From Comamonadaceae bacterium (GTDB lineage: Bacteria; Pseudomonadota; Gammaproteobacteria; Burkholderiales; Burkholderiaceae_C): a DNA stretch of 64,000 nucleotides. The translations under genes were made by a program, and so were the position numbers. The stretch covers positions 62,001 to 126,000 of the forward strand of contig JAIYAR010000010.1 of assembly GCA_027488985.1 (NCBI GenBank), in the 5' to 3' direction. The notes beneath the pieces were generated by a model. It was not told the DNA's origin. It saw nothing but the letters and a program-made list of their open reading frames with translations, and searched no databases. Shown here one piece after another: positions 37,001-45,029 of this stretch. Position 1 is the first letter of the stretch, and every line of letters starts with the position of its first letter.

Positions 37001-37296
37001 CGCGCCACCTCGGCCAAAGCCACGACAGCGCCAGTGTTGGCGGGAGCTTTGCGGGGGATGCATCGCACGGTGTGGGAGTCAACCTCCACCCAGTCAGCAT
37101 TTCCGCAAGATTGGGCAGCAGCCCGCATGTACCGTGCGCGGGCAGCTTCTGTTTTGATAGCGTCTTGCGTGGCTGCAGACTGCGCCATTTCGGCGCGGCC
37201 GTCGGGCATGCCATCGACCTGTTGCATGGCAGCGTAGACGGCCACGATGGCAAGGGCCAGCAGGATGTTGACCAGGCGGTGTGCGGTGGTGTTCAT
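36997..37296 (-). CDS. Small phage protein with N-terminal membrane helix
   Basis: 99 residues: VNILLALAIVAVYAAMQQ anchor, then a soluble part with two cysteines (QSCGNAD, VRCIPRK). The layout suggests a periplasmic domain. Function unknown. Coupled to neighbours by 4-bp overlaps. Confidence 0.6.
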   Translation of the reverse strand: MNTTAHRLVNILLALAIVAVYAAMQQVDGMPDGRAEMAQSAATQDAIKTEAARARYMRAAAQSCGNADWVEVDSHTVRCIPRKAPANTGAVVALAEVAR

Positions 37297-37628
37297 GCTG
37301 CCACCTGCAGGTCAAAGTAGGTGGTGTGGGCGTGGGCGAAGGGGAGCATGCCGTCGCGCACTACGTATTCGAGGCTGATTTTTGCCCGGTCCAAGATTGC
37401 ACCCGCGCCGGCAAAAACGCCGTATCGCAAGGCCTTGGGTTCTTTGCCAAAGCTGGCTCGGTTTATGAGCGTTTGCAGCCCTTCGTACTCGGCCATTTCA
37501 ATCAGCCATGCGGCCAAAAAGAATTCCCCGCCTGATGCGCCACGTGGAAGCTCTGGATAAGCCACCTGGGCCTTCTTCGGCGCTTTGCTGCGGGCTTTGA
37601 CTGTCCGCTGAGTCGTAGCTGTCTGCAT
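37293..37628 (-). CDS. First gene of leftward early operon, hypothetical
   Basis: 111 residues, ATG 37628 with GGAG seven bases upstream. Basic N-terminus (QRTVKARSKAPKKAQ), then GASGGEFFLAAWLIEMAEYEGLQTLI. No recognised domain. It lies immediately downstream of the operator at 37671, so it is likely the first gene read from the leftward promoter. Confidence 0.65.
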   Translation of the reverse strand: MQTATTQRTVKARSKAPKKAQVAYPELPRGASGGEFFLAAWLIEMAEYEGLQTLINRASFGKEPKALRYGVFAGAGAILDRAKISLEYVVRDGMLPFAHAHTTYFDLQVAA

Positions 37629-37670
37629 GTTTCACTCCAATCCAGCGTTCGCTTGCTGGGTTGAAATTAA

Positions 37671-37686
37671 TGTAATGGAAATTACA
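37671..37686. promoter_or_regulatory. Operator palindrome for the leftward early promoter
   Basis: TGTAAT-GGAA-ATTACA, perfect 6-bp arms. The same arms occur in the repressor/Cro intergenic region. On the minus strand it falls between a TTACTT and a TACATT spaced 16 bases apart, so a bound protein would cover a promoter for the operon starting at 37628. A further ATTACA half site is at 37703-37708. Confidence 0.6.
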
Positions 37687-37860
37687 AGCAAAGTAAATAC
37701 AAATTACAGAAGATTTGCAATTCCGCTTGTTTTTGGGGGTGCTATCTAGGGAAAGTCCCACGTATCCCGGCTGGAAAAAGCAGCCCGCTGCCCACTTACA
37801 CCCCGTAATCACTCTTTCAAAAGTAAACGTTTTGTGTAAACCCGCTGCCAAAAATGCGGG

Positions 37861-38235
37861 ATGAGTGCCTGGGAGAGATTGGTCAGAGAGATGCGACGCA
37901 AAAGGAAGTCTTTTGTGTCGCTCGCGGACGCATTGGGCACAAGCAAGGGCAACATCAACCACTGGAAGCTGCGCGGAATCCCTCAAAAATACATGCGCCA
38001 GTGCGCTGATTTCGTAGGCTGCACGCTGGAGTGGCTTGAATTCGGAGACTCAGATCGGCGCATGCCCCTGGATGAGGCGCTACGGGTGCTTGCTGAGCAC
38101 TTGCAGGCGGCCGGCGACTATGACAAGGCCACGGTGGTGGCGCTGTTCACCACGCTGGCCCATAGCCCCCACATGTACGAGGTAGTTCACAATGGACTTG
38201 CGGCACTGCATCTGGGCAAGCCGCCGGAATCCTGA
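37861..38235 (+). CDS. Phage helix-turn-helix regulator
   Basis: 124 residues. FVSLADALGTSKGNINHWKLRGIPQKYMRQCADFVGCTLEWLEFG is a Cro/CI-type helix-turn-helix followed by the usual linker. It is divergent from the leftward operon across the 37671 operator and could control it. A hairpin CCCGC/GCGGG sits directly before the ATG and no ribosome site is visible, so translation may be weak or leaderless. Confidence 0.7.
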   Translation: MSAWERLVREMRRKRKSFVSLADALGTSKGNINHWKLRGIPQKYMRQCADFVGCTLEWLEFGDSDRRMPLDEALRVLAEHLQAAGDYDKATVVALFTTLAHSPHMYEVVHNGLAALHLGKPPES

Positions 38236-38253
38236 AACTACCAAGAGGTGCGC

Positions 38254-38538
38254 ATGTTTTTCCTGGTCTACGGTTTGTTGTGTGTGGCGGTGGGCTTCTG
38301 GGCACAGAGCTGGGGCCGCAGTGGTTTCCTGTTCGCCCTGCTTTCATTGCTGCTGAGCCCACTGGTGGGCGCCCTGGTGCTATTGTTTCGCGGCAAAAAC
38401 TCCAACATCAACCCGATCACCGGCCTGCCGCTCGGCGTGAGCGCGCGCAAATGCCCGGAATGTGCCGAATTCATCAAGGTTGAAGCGGTGCGCTGTAAGC
38501 ACTGTGGTGCACCCGTGCCACAGGACCCCGTGAATTAA
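38254..38538 (+). CDS. Small membrane protein with zinc ribbon
   Basis: 94 residues from ATG 38254 with AAGAGG upstream. Two N-terminal membrane helices (VYGLLCVAVGFWAQ, LFALLSLLLSPLVGALVLLF), then a C-terminal zinc ribbon, CPECAEFIKVEAVRCKHCGAPV. The zinc-ribbon end is common in prophage and host small proteins. Possibly a lysogenic-conversion gene. The following 209 bases up to 38,747 are AT-rich and hold an imperfect dyad TTTCTAGAATCGAAA near 38,577; nothing else is seen. Confidence 0.65.
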   Translation: MFFLVYGLLCVAVGFWAQSWGRSGFLFALLSLLLSPLVGALVLLFRGKNSNINPITGLPLGVSARKCPECAEFIKVEAVRCKHCGAPVPQDPVN

Positions 38539-38747
38539 GCTGTTTTTTTGTAACACTCGATTTGTGAATTTTTCATTTCTAGAATCGAAATCTATATTTT
38601 CTTGATCAGGCCTATACGTAGCTGCTGTCCCTCTGGTGAATAGTCTGGCCGGAAAAGGTGTATTTCTCCGGTAGACTTTTTGTGCGCGAATCGTGCAAAT
38701 ACAATTTGTCACAAATCAGCCAAAAATAGGCTTCATCAGGGGGTTTG

Positions 38748-39263
38748 ATGTGGGAATTGAGGTCCAGCAGTGCTGTCACGCGCTGCGAGTACGTGGGGGG
38801 CGGCGTCATGCTGGCGCGTCACTCCGGAATTTTCGGGCATCCAGAAGCCCGATCCATTGTCCCGAGGCTTGCTGCCTCGTATTGCGACGGAATCATTGAG
38901 CGCTACGACGGCGCTATCACCATATTTTCAGAAGAAGCCAAGCAGCCTGAATACCGGGTGCCCGACATTCCGTGGGCGCTGATCGTGAGGGAGGACCAAT
39001 ACCACCAGGCGGTGGGGTTCTGCACCTATCTGGCTACTTGTGGTGTGATGCGGACGGCATGGCTGCCGCAACATGTGGATCTTGCCCTGCAGTGGTGCTC
39101 GCTGCAGATTGAGGCAAGGGCGCCGGCGCGAGGTATGAAATCAGCAGCTGCGTCGCCATTTGGTAGGCTATCAACCGGCGGTCCTCTGGGATGGAGCGTA
39201 AGAGAAGATCCAGTTGTTTGGCCTCAAAGGACACGACCGGCTGCTCTGGAGCAACGCCTTTGA
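38748..39263 (+). CDS. Hypothetical phage protein overlapping the repressor 3' end
   Basis: 171 residues. ATG 38748 with AGGGGG upstream. The first 100 residues read like a real protein (IVPRLAASYCDGIIERYDGAITIFSEEA, DIPWALIVREDQYHQAVGFCTYLA). The last 75 codons overlap the convergent repressor gene by 230 bases, so the C-terminus is in doubt. Function unknown. Confidence 0.45.
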   Translation: MWELRSSSAVTRCEYVGGGVMLARHSGIFGHPEARSIVPRLAASYCDGIIERYDGAITIFSEEAKQPEYRVPDIPWALIVREDQYHQAVGFCTYLATCGVMRTAWLPQHVDLALQWCSLQIEARAPARGMKSAAASPFGRLSTGGPLGWSVREDPVVWPQRTRPAALEQRL

Positions 39264-39498
39264 GCATGTCGCCTTCTTCGGTGGCCAGCCAGTGCGCATT
39301 CACGCGCAGGAAGTTGGCCACTCGGTAGTTGGCCTCGGTGTTGAGCTTTTGATCACCCTGGACGCCACGCAGAATCATCCCAATGTTTTGGGTGGTGCAG
39401 TCCGCGACCTTTGCTACCTCAAGCCGCTCAATTTTTTCGAGCTGCTTGATCTTGGCCGCATGGTCCATGGCAAGTTGTAGGCGTTCACCGTATCGCAT
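39034..39498 (-). CDS. CI-like phage repressor (no protease domain)
   Basis: 154 residues. Helix-turn-helix VAKVADCTTQNIGMILRGVQGDQKLNTEANYRVANFLRVNAHWLATEEG is typical of phage repressors. The C-terminal S24 peptidase domain of lambda CI is missing; the tail is low complexity. Inactivation therefore probably depends on an antirepressor, and such a cassette exists at 45-46.4 kb. Divergent from the Cro-like gene across two operator-like sites. Confidence 0.75.
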   Translation of the reverse strand: MRYGERLQLAMDHAAKIKQLEKIERLEVAKVADCTTQNIGMILRGVQGDQKLNTEANYRVANFLRVNAHWLATEEGDMLKGVAPEQPVVSFEAKQLDLLLRSIPEDRRLIAYQMATQLLISYLAPAPLPQSAASTTAGQDPHVAAAMPSASHHK

Positions 39499-39520
39499 AA
39501 CGTGAGAATAATCCTGTGGT

Positions 39521-39560
39521 TGTAATAAAAATCACGCAGCACTTGTAATAGCTATTACAA
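39521..39560. promoter_or_regulatory. Repressor/Cro operator region
   Basis: TTGTAATAGCTATTACAA at 39543-39560 is a perfect 18-bp palindrome with the same TGTAAT-N4-ATTACA arms as the 37671 site. A degenerate copy, TGTAAT-AAAA-ATCACG, is at 39521-39536. TACAAT at 39556-39561 could be a -10 box placing transcription start at or near the Cro ATG (39568). Confidence 0.65.
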
Positions 39561-39567
39561 TGCCGGC

Positions 39568-39783
39568 ATGCTCAAAAAAACTGCCATCGAACTTCTGGGT
39601 GGAACCCCAGCGAAAGCCGCCAAGGCCATGGGCTACAAGAGCCCGCATGCGATCTACGTGTGGCCTGATGTTTTGACCCAGAGCCTCACCGACAAAGTGA
39701 ACGGCGCAGTGCTGCGCATTCAGGGGCAGCAAGCCCAGCAGCACAGTGCGTCCGCGTCCAGCCAATCGGCTCAACACGCCTGA
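39568..39783 (+). CDS. Cro-like regulator
   Basis: 71 residues. KKTAIELLGGTPAKAAKAMGYKSPHAIYVWPDVLTQSLTDKVNGAVLR is the short Cro/YdaS-like fold. Divergent from the CI-like repressor across shared operators, the classical genetic-switch layout. No ribosome site precedes the ATG and the operator ends 7 bases before it, so the mRNA may be leaderless. Confidence 0.75.
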   Translation: MLKKTAIELLGGTPAKAAKAMGYKSPHAIYVWPDVLTQSLTDKVNGAVLRIQGQQAQQHSASASSQSAQHA

Positions 39784-39791
39784 CAGCTCAG

Positions 39792-40016
39792 TCACTTGGC
39801 CAAGAAGGTGTCTATGAGCGCGGCGTATTCCTTGAGCTCTTCCAAAGCGGCCCCTGCAAAGCTGTGCACCGGGTTGTGCTTCAGCAGATCGGCAGCTGTT
39901 GCGTCCTTGGCTGGTCCTTCCGGCAGGCCTGAAAGCTCCGCTTTCAAAAGCTCTTGCTGCATTTCCTTGGCAATAAGCCGCACCTGCGCAGCCAGCAGCA
40001 ATTCCTGCGTTTGCAT
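39792..40016 (-). CDS. Small hypothetical phage protein
   Basis: 74 residues from ATG 40016. Helical (LLLAAQVRLIAKEMQQELLKAEL) with an acidic C-terminus. It is on the opposite strand to its neighbours. Between 40017 and 40280 several short frames compete on both strands, none convincing; that stretch probably carries the promoter of the CII-like gene. Confidence 0.45.
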   Translation of the reverse strand: MQTQELLLAAQVRLIAKEMQQELLKAELSGLPEGPAKDATAADLLKHNPVHSFAGAALEELKEYAALIDTFLAK

Positions 40017-40280
40017 TATGAGTACCCCCTGTGGTGGCGTTGGTGGTGGTGAGAAGCTCCCATTGTCCACCTGTGGGGGAGCTCGCCCTTGTCAGTCGCT
40101 CACACATTGCGCGGCTCCTTCTTTGCAACAGGCTGAAACCTTCCAAGGTAGCCGCCATAGCTCCGGTACTTGGGATGCGTTGCACGCAGCTCAACGTGGA
40201 CCTGCTGCACACATTCCTTCACCAGCTGGCGCACGGTAGTACCGACGCTTGGCAATTTTGATTTCAAAGAGGTGGTGTTC

Positions 40281-40805
40281 ATGAAAACAAGTATTTCAAT
40301 TCCACGCGCAACTGCCTATGGCGAAGATGAGGGCATTCCCAACATTGCCGATATGAGCGTTCAGGACGCCATCTATCACACAGCGCACAAGTGCCAAGGC
40401 GGTATTCAAGTCCTGGCATCGCGCATGGGCAAGTCGGTGGACACCTTGAACCACAAGGTAAACCCCAACAACACCACCCACCACACGACCGTGGAAGAAG
40501 CCTTGCAGATGCAGGAGTTCTCCGGTTTGCCGTGGATCCTGCAAGCAGAGGCTGCGCGCCTTGGTTACACCGTCATCAAGTCGGTACCGGCCAGCACCGA
40601 CGATCCCCACGCCCTGTACTGGCAGATGAACGCCCTGGTGGCAGACCTGCAGCACGCAGTGTCCGACGCCTTCGCGGCAGGGGTCACAGGCAACAGCATG
40701 CGCCGCTGCGATGGCTTGGCATCTGAGGCCATCAGCGCCATCAACAACCTGCTGGCCGGCCTGCGCGCGCAGCTCCCAACGCCTCCGAAATCCTTCAACT
40801 CATGA
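40281..40805 (+). CDS. CII-like phage regulatory protein
   Basis: 174 residues from ATG 40281 with AAGAGGTGG upstream. The stretch YHTAHKCQGGIQVLASRMGKSVDTLNHKVNPNNTTHHTTVEEALQM is what I recognise as the CII/CP76-type regulator of P2-like and Burkholderia phages, a DNA-binding protein in the lysis-lysogeny decision. The stop overlaps the start of a small gene (ATGA). Confidence 0.75.
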   Translation: MKTSISIPRATAYGEDEGIPNIADMSVQDAIYHTAHKCQGGIQVLASRMGKSVDTLNHKVNPNNTTHHTTVEEALQMQEFSGLPWILQAEAARLGYTVIKSVPASTDDPHALYWQMNALVADLQHAVSDAFAAGVTGNSMRRCDGLASEAISAINNLLAGLRAQLPTPPKSFNS

Positions 40806-40978
40806 GAGCTAGCCCCACCTCCCCATTGGTAGCAGCAGCGGTAAACGCTGGCGATGGTTCCTGCGCGTTGCGTGGTGCTGATGCAGCCACCCCCGGCATT
40901 GGGTCCTTCCCTGTACCTCTGCGTGCGGGTAATTCGAACCCCTTTTTGTGTGTAGCTAGCGGCCCCGAAAGTTACTGA
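40802..40978 (+). CDS. 58-residue phage protein linking CII and primase genes
   Basis: Starts at the ATG overlapping the CII stop (ATGA) and ends in a TGA overlapping the ATG of the primase gene (TGATG). Both overlaps indicate real translation. The product (MRASPTSPLVAAAVNAGDG onward) is small, Ala/Gly/Pro-rich and has no recognised domain. Confidence 0.5.
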   Translation: MRASPTSPLVAAAVNAGDGSCALRGADAATPGIGSFPVPLRAGNSNPFLCVASGPESY

Positions 40979-43425
40979 TGTCCTCCAACTACCATGAAGT
41001 TTTGAGCCAGTTGCAGGTGTTCGGCCTGCTGGTCGACCACCTCGATATTGGCAAGCGTCAGCGCTGCCGGTCGAAGGATGGCGGCAAGGAAAAGCGCGGC
41101 TGGTATCACCTGCATGAAATCCGGCTGGACAACGGCAACGACTTGATCGTGGGTAGCTACGGAATCTGGCAAGGCACCAACAACAATGTCCAGAAGGTGG
41201 AGATTGGCAAGCAGGAGCTGAGCACCGAGCAACGTGACGCCGTGCGCCGTCGCATGGCCGAAGACAAGCGCAATTCCGAGCTGGCAGAGAAGGCCGACCA
41301 GGAGCGCGCAGCCGAGCGGGCCCGCAAAGCATGGGGCCGCTACTCCGAGCAGGGCGAGTGCGAATACCTCACCCGCAAGGGCGTGCTGGGCCATGGCGTG
41401 CGGTACTCACCCGGCGCGGCCATGATCATCCCCGTGCTGGATGTGGCCGGCCAGATTCATGGTCTGCAGGTCATCCGCGGCAAACAAACCGGCGAGCGCA
41501 AAAAGCTGGACAAGGAATTCTGGCCTGCCGGTCTCGCCAAGAAAGGCCACTTTCACCAGATCGGCGTGATTGGCCCCATCGTCCTGGTGGCAGAGGGCTA
41601 TGCCACGGGCGCCAGTCTGTACGAAGCCACCGGCCTGCCCGTGGTCATCGCCTTTGACGCAGGAAACATCATCCATGTAGTGCGCAACCTGCGCGCACGC
41701 CACAAGCGTTCGCAGTTCCTCATCTGCGCGGATGACGACGAAACCCAGAAGTGCCAGCAGCCAGAGTGCCGCAAGCCGGTATGGCCTGCCGATGGCCCCA
41801 ACTGCCCACACTGCGGCCAGCCACACAAAGCCAGCAACGCCGGTATCTCTGCCGCCAGTGCAGCGGCCATGGAAGTGGGCGGTGCATGGATTGCCCCAAG
41901 GTTCACTGATGCAGCAGCCCGCAAGGCCGGCTGGATGGAGAAGGGCACCAAGCTCAACGACTTCAACGACCTCCACCTGCTGGAAGGCCTCCACGCAGTC
42001 CGCAACCAGATCGAGGCCCGCCTCTCGGAATTAAACTGGCGCGCGTCCCCAAAACGCGCCGCCACCGCCACAGGGGGGGAGGGTGGACGCGAAAACAACC
42101 CACTGCGCCCGATTGACAGCGTGGAAGAGCTGCTGGAGCGCTTTGCCTTGGTGTACGGGCAGGGCGGCACCGTGTTCGATCACCAGGAGCACATCCTGCT
42201 GGCCATGGGCGACATGCGCGATGCCTGCCTGGCACGTGAGATTCACCGCGCATGGGCAGAGCACCCAGACAAGCAAATCGTGCGTGTGCAGGAAGTGGGC
42301 TTCGACCCAGCCGGTACCGACCCGAACATCCACTGCAACCTCTGGTCCGGATGGCCCACCGTGCCAAAGGCCGGCAAGTGCGACACGCTGCTGGAGCTTC
42401 TGCAATACATGTGCGCAGAAGACAGCAAGCCTGATCAGCTCTATGAATGGGTGCTGCGCTGGCTGGCCTACCCGATCCAACATCCGGGCGCCAAGATGAA
42501 AAGCACGGTGGTCATCCATGGCCCGCAAGGCACGGGGAAGAACATGTTCTTCGAATGCATCATGGCCATCTACGGTCGCTATGGCCGCGTGATCGACCAG
42601 TCAGCCATTGAAGACAAATTCAACGACTGGGCTAGCCGCAAGCTCTTCCTGATCGCTGACGAGGTGGTTGCACGCTCTGACCTGTACCACATCAAAAACA
42701 AGCTCAAGGCATTCATCACTGGGGACTGGATCCGCATCAACCCCAAAAACATGAGCGCCTACGACGAGCGCAATCATGTAAACATGGTCTTCCTATCCAA
42801 CGAGGCCATGCCCGTGGTGCTCGAGGAAGACGACCGCCGCCATGCTGTGATCTGGACACCGGTCAAGCTGGAAGCCGACTTCTACCGCAAGGCCAAAGCC
42901 GAGATCGACAACGGCGGCATTGAGGCCTTGCACCACCACCTGCTGCACCTTGACCTGGGCGACTTCGGTGAAGCCACCTTGCCCCCGATGACAGACGCCA
43001 AGCGCGAGCTGATCAACCTCGGTTTAGATAGCCCCAGCCGCTTCATCCAAGACTTCGAAGCCGGCGAGATACCCGGATTCCCACCGCTCAAGGGCTGGTC
43101 TACCGACAACATGGTGTCGCCCGGCTTGCTGCTGCCAGCGCTCACGCAGGACTTCTACGAGCTCTACCAGGTGTGGTGTAACAACGTGGGCCTCAAAGCC
43201 CTCAACCTGCCGCGCTTCTCCAACGCCATCATGCGCAAGCACGGCGCCACCACCGAGCGCAAGCGCTACAACCTGCTGGGCTCCGAGACCGCCATCGGCC
43301 CCCATGGCGTCACCTACATGCCCGGCTGCCAAGAGCGCCCCTTTGGCGACAAAGAAGCCACTTGGCTGGGTGGCCGCATCGACGCATTCCGCGTCAGCCT
43401 CAAAGACTACAAGGCCCAAAAGTGA
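40978..43425 (+). CDS. Phage TOPRIM primase / SF3-type helicase
   Basis: 815 residues. TOPRIM region PIVLVAEGYATGASLYEATGLPVVIAFDAGN (about 200-300) for primer synthesis; a four-Cys zinc knuckle-like insert (KCQQPECRKPVWPADGPNCPHCG); then a helicase core with Walker A GPQGTGKN (about 515) and Walker B LFLIADEV. The last 90 residues (FYELYQVWCNNVGLKALNLPRFSNAI, RKRY, YMPGC, WLGGRID) form a separate domain also found at the end of the Rha protein at 45.5 kb. It should start and drive replication of the phage genome; a repeat cluster typical of an origin follows at once. Confidence 0.88.
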   Translation: MSSNYHEVLSQLQVFGLLVDHLDIGKRQRCRSKDGGKEKRGWYHLHEIRLDNGNDLIVGSYGIWQGTNNNVQKVEIGKQELSTEQRDAVRRRMAEDKRNSELAEKADQERAAERARKAWGRYSEQGECEYLTRKGVLGHGVRYSPGAAMIIPVLDVAGQIHGLQVIRGKQTGERKKLDKEFWPAGLAKKGHFHQIGVIGPIVLVAEGYATGASLYEATGLPVVIAFDAGNIIHVVRNLRARHKRSQFLICADDDETQKCQQPECRKPVWPADGPNCPHCGQPHKASNAGISAASAAAMEVGGAWIAPRFTDAAARKAGWMEKGTKLNDFNDLHLLEGLHAVRNQIEARLSELNWRASPKRAATATGGEGGRENNPLRPIDSVEELLERFALVYGQGGTVFDHQEHILLAMGDMRDACLAREIHRAWAEHPDKQIVRVQEVGFDPAGTDPNIHCNLWSGWPTVPKAGKCDTLLELLQYMCAEDSKPDQLYEWVLRWLAYPIQHPGAKMKSTVVIHGPQGTGKNMFFECIMAIYGRYGRVIDQSAIEDKFNDWASRKLFLIADEVVARSDLYHIKNKLKAFITGDWIRINPKNMSAYDERNHVNMVFLSNEAMPVVLEEDDRRHAVIWTPVKLEADFYRKAKAEIDNGGIEALHHHLLHLDLGDFGEATLPPMTDAKRELINLGLDSPSRFIQDFEAGEIPGFPPLKGWSTDNMVSPGLLLPALTQDFYELYQVWCNNVGLKALNLPRFSNAIMRKHGATTERKRYNLLGSETAIGPHGVTYMPGCQERPFGDKEATWLGGRIDAFRVSLKDYKAQK

Positions 43426-43452
43426 TGCGCGCCCCGGCCATTACCCCTCATT

Positions 43453-43697
43453 TGTGCGGTGTGTGCGGTATGCCGTGCGGCATCGTGTGCGGTGCTAAGT
43501 CATTGATTTATATGGCTTGTGCGGTATGTGCGGCATCAATTGCACTTTCCCATGCAGGCGTGCGTGTGTGCAGGCGTGCGCATGTGCGCACACCCGTGCG
43601 CCTGTACCCCGCACATACCGCACACACCGCACACGTCAATGCCCATGCGGGTTTGCGCGTTTTCGCACGCCGCACAACATCCCCCACATCCCGCACA
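43453..43697. repeat. TGTGCGG iteron cluster, candidate phage origin
   Basis: TGTGCGGY occurs at 43453, 43462, 43486, 43518 and 43527; the inverted form RCCGCACA or YCCGCACA at 43609, 43617, 43626, 43669 and 43690. Pairs are 8-9 bases apart. A GTGCGCATGTGCGCAC core (43577-43592) lies between the two arms. The 278-base stretch after the primase gene has no convincing gene of its own. Confidence 0.6.
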
Positions 43698-43703
43698 AAA
43701 GAA

Positions 43704-43961
43704 ATGATGGACTGCCAACCGGTAAAGAAAACCATCCGCTGCACGGAAGAAAACCTCCCCGAGTTCAAGCAAGCCCTGCGCGACTGGCCTGAACTCGGCA
43801 CCCTTTGCCGCGACCTGATCGCCCAAGGCGTCTTCCCCGGCCTGCGCAGCCTGCAAATCACGCTCACCGGTAGCAAAGAAGGTTTGGCGCAGGGGTTGGG
43901 TGCCATCCCCGCGCTGATCGCCTCCAAAGCCGCAAAAACCGAAAGCGAGCAAGCATCATGA
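43704..43961 (+). CDS. Hypothetical phage protein
   Basis: 85 residues from ATG 43704; the open frame extends far upstream through the iterons but that part is compositionally odd (repeats of Ala-His-Thr). The protein has TEENLPEFKQALRDWPELGTLCRDLIAQGVFPGLRSL. Function unknown. The stop overlaps the next start (ATGA). Confidence 0.6.
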   Translation: MMDCQPVKKTIRCTEENLPEFKQALRDWPELGTLCRDLIAQGVFPGLRSLQITLTGSKEGLAQGLGAIPALIASKAAKTESEQAS

Positions 43962-44737
43962 AAATCGGACTCAACATGGTCGGGCTGGAAAAGGTCCGCA
44001 AGGAACTCGATCAGCTCAGTGGTCCCCAGTTCCGGATCGCTGCTGCCAAGGCCATCAACGACACCGCATTCAAGGTTCGTAAGGCCATGCAGGACGAAAT
44101 GGTCAGCGTCTTTCAGGACCCTACACCCCACATCCTGCGCAGCATCCAGTTCAAGTCTGCGACTGCTGAAAAGCTGGAAGTCAACGTTCAGCCGACGTAC
44201 TACGGTGGCAAAGGTATTGACCCCCAGCAGATCCTGCGCGCGCAGGAGGCGGGGGGCACCCGTAGGGATAAAAAATCAGAGGTTCTGTTGCGCCGTGCCG
44301 GCATCCTGCCTGCCGGTTATCAGACCGCGCTGCCCCGCGTTCCCTTCCCTGGCAGTGACGATGGCCGCGGCAACATGCGCGGGCCCTTCCTGGTGCAGCT
44401 CATCAGCTACTTCCAAGCCTTCGGGGAGCAGGGCTTCAAGGCCAACATGAGCGACAAGCGCAAGGCCTCCCTGATCAAAGGCACCAGCAAGGTCTCCGGG
44501 CGGCGCTACTTCGTGGCCTACGGCAAGCTGCGCAGCGGCAAAACCGGCCATCTAGCTCCGGGTATCTGGGCAGTCGTCGGGAAAACCGGCGCGGATGTGC
44601 GCCCAGTGCTCATGTTCGTGCGCACCCCAACTTACACGCCCCGCCTGAGCATGGAGCGGGTTGCTCAAAAAGCAGATGCTGCCAACTACCTTGCCAAACG
44701 CCTGCGTTTCCGCATCAGAGAGGCGGCAGGGGTATGA
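43958..44737 (+). CDS. Minor tail protein Z-like protein
   Basis: 259 residues. GLEKVRKELDQLSG, AAAKAINDTAFKVRKAMQDEMVSVFQDPTPHILRSI resembles lambda gpZ family tail-completion proteins. In lambda, Z lies between FII and U; here those two genes are adjacent (55.9-56.6 kb) and this one sits 12 kb upstream. Family assignment is from pattern memory. Confidence 0.6.
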   Translation: MKIGLNMVGLEKVRKELDQLSGPQFRIAAAKAINDTAFKVRKAMQDEMVSVFQDPTPHILRSIQFKSATAEKLEVNVQPTYYGGKGIDPQQILRAQEAGGTRRDKKSEVLLRRAGILPAGYQTALPRVPFPGSDDGRGNMRGPFLVQLISYFQAFGEQGFKANMSDKRKASLIKGTSKVSGRRYFVAYGKLRSGKTGHLAPGIWAVVGKTGADVRPVLMFVRTPTYTPRLSMERVAQKADAANYLAKRLRFRIREAAGV

Positions 44738-44742
44738 GCATG

Positions 44743-44991
44743 TCAGTTACTTTTACGCGGCAACTTGTCAAAGGCGACTCTTCCGGCCTCCGTGATGTGG
44801 AAGCCTGCTGCCTCAGATCCGGCGAGAAACCCAGCAGTCAGCAGCGAGTCGATCGTTCTTTTTGTATGGCAGTAACCGCCATTTCCGTCCTGGACATGCG
44901 CCCGACCGGGCTCAGCATATCGAATGTGCATGCCACGAATAGCTGCTCCCAGTACGTTTTCTTGATTCAGTCCCAAAACCTTGATAGCCAT
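44743..44991 (-). CDS. Small phage protein, possible winged helix
   Basis: 82 residues from ATG 44991, with a very strong GGGAGGAAA ribosome site. HTKRTIDSLLTAGFLAGSEAAGFHITEAGR reads like a winged-helix core. Oriented against its neighbours and divergent from the adjacent C4-like element, so it could regulate that locus; this is inference. Confidence 0.6.
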   Translation of the reverse strand: MAIKVLGLNQENVLGAAIRGMHIRYAEPGRAHVQDGNGGYCHTKRTIDSLLTAGFLAGSEAAGFHITEAGRVAFDKLPRKSN

Positions 44992-45029
44992 GGTTTCCTC
45001 CCGAGTGTTTCCTCGCATATTAGCTTGCG

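Noticed and set aside
36696-37253. N-terminal extension of the hypothetical gene ending at 36,384
   Set aside because: It passes antisense-free but out of frame through two genes that show ATGA coupling; the short version fits the operon pattern.
40017-40282. Short frames on both strands, including 60 codons on the minus strand from 40,282
   Set aside because: They compete with one another and lack ribosome sites; the space is more likely a promoter region.
43453-43697. CRISPR array
   Set aside because: Repeats are 8 bases, irregularly spaced and in both orientations, with no cas genes.
43434-43703. Protein-coding reading of the iteron region (Ala-His-Thr and Val-Cys-Gly repeats)
   Set aside because: The peptide repeats only reflect the DNA iterons and no ribosome site is present.
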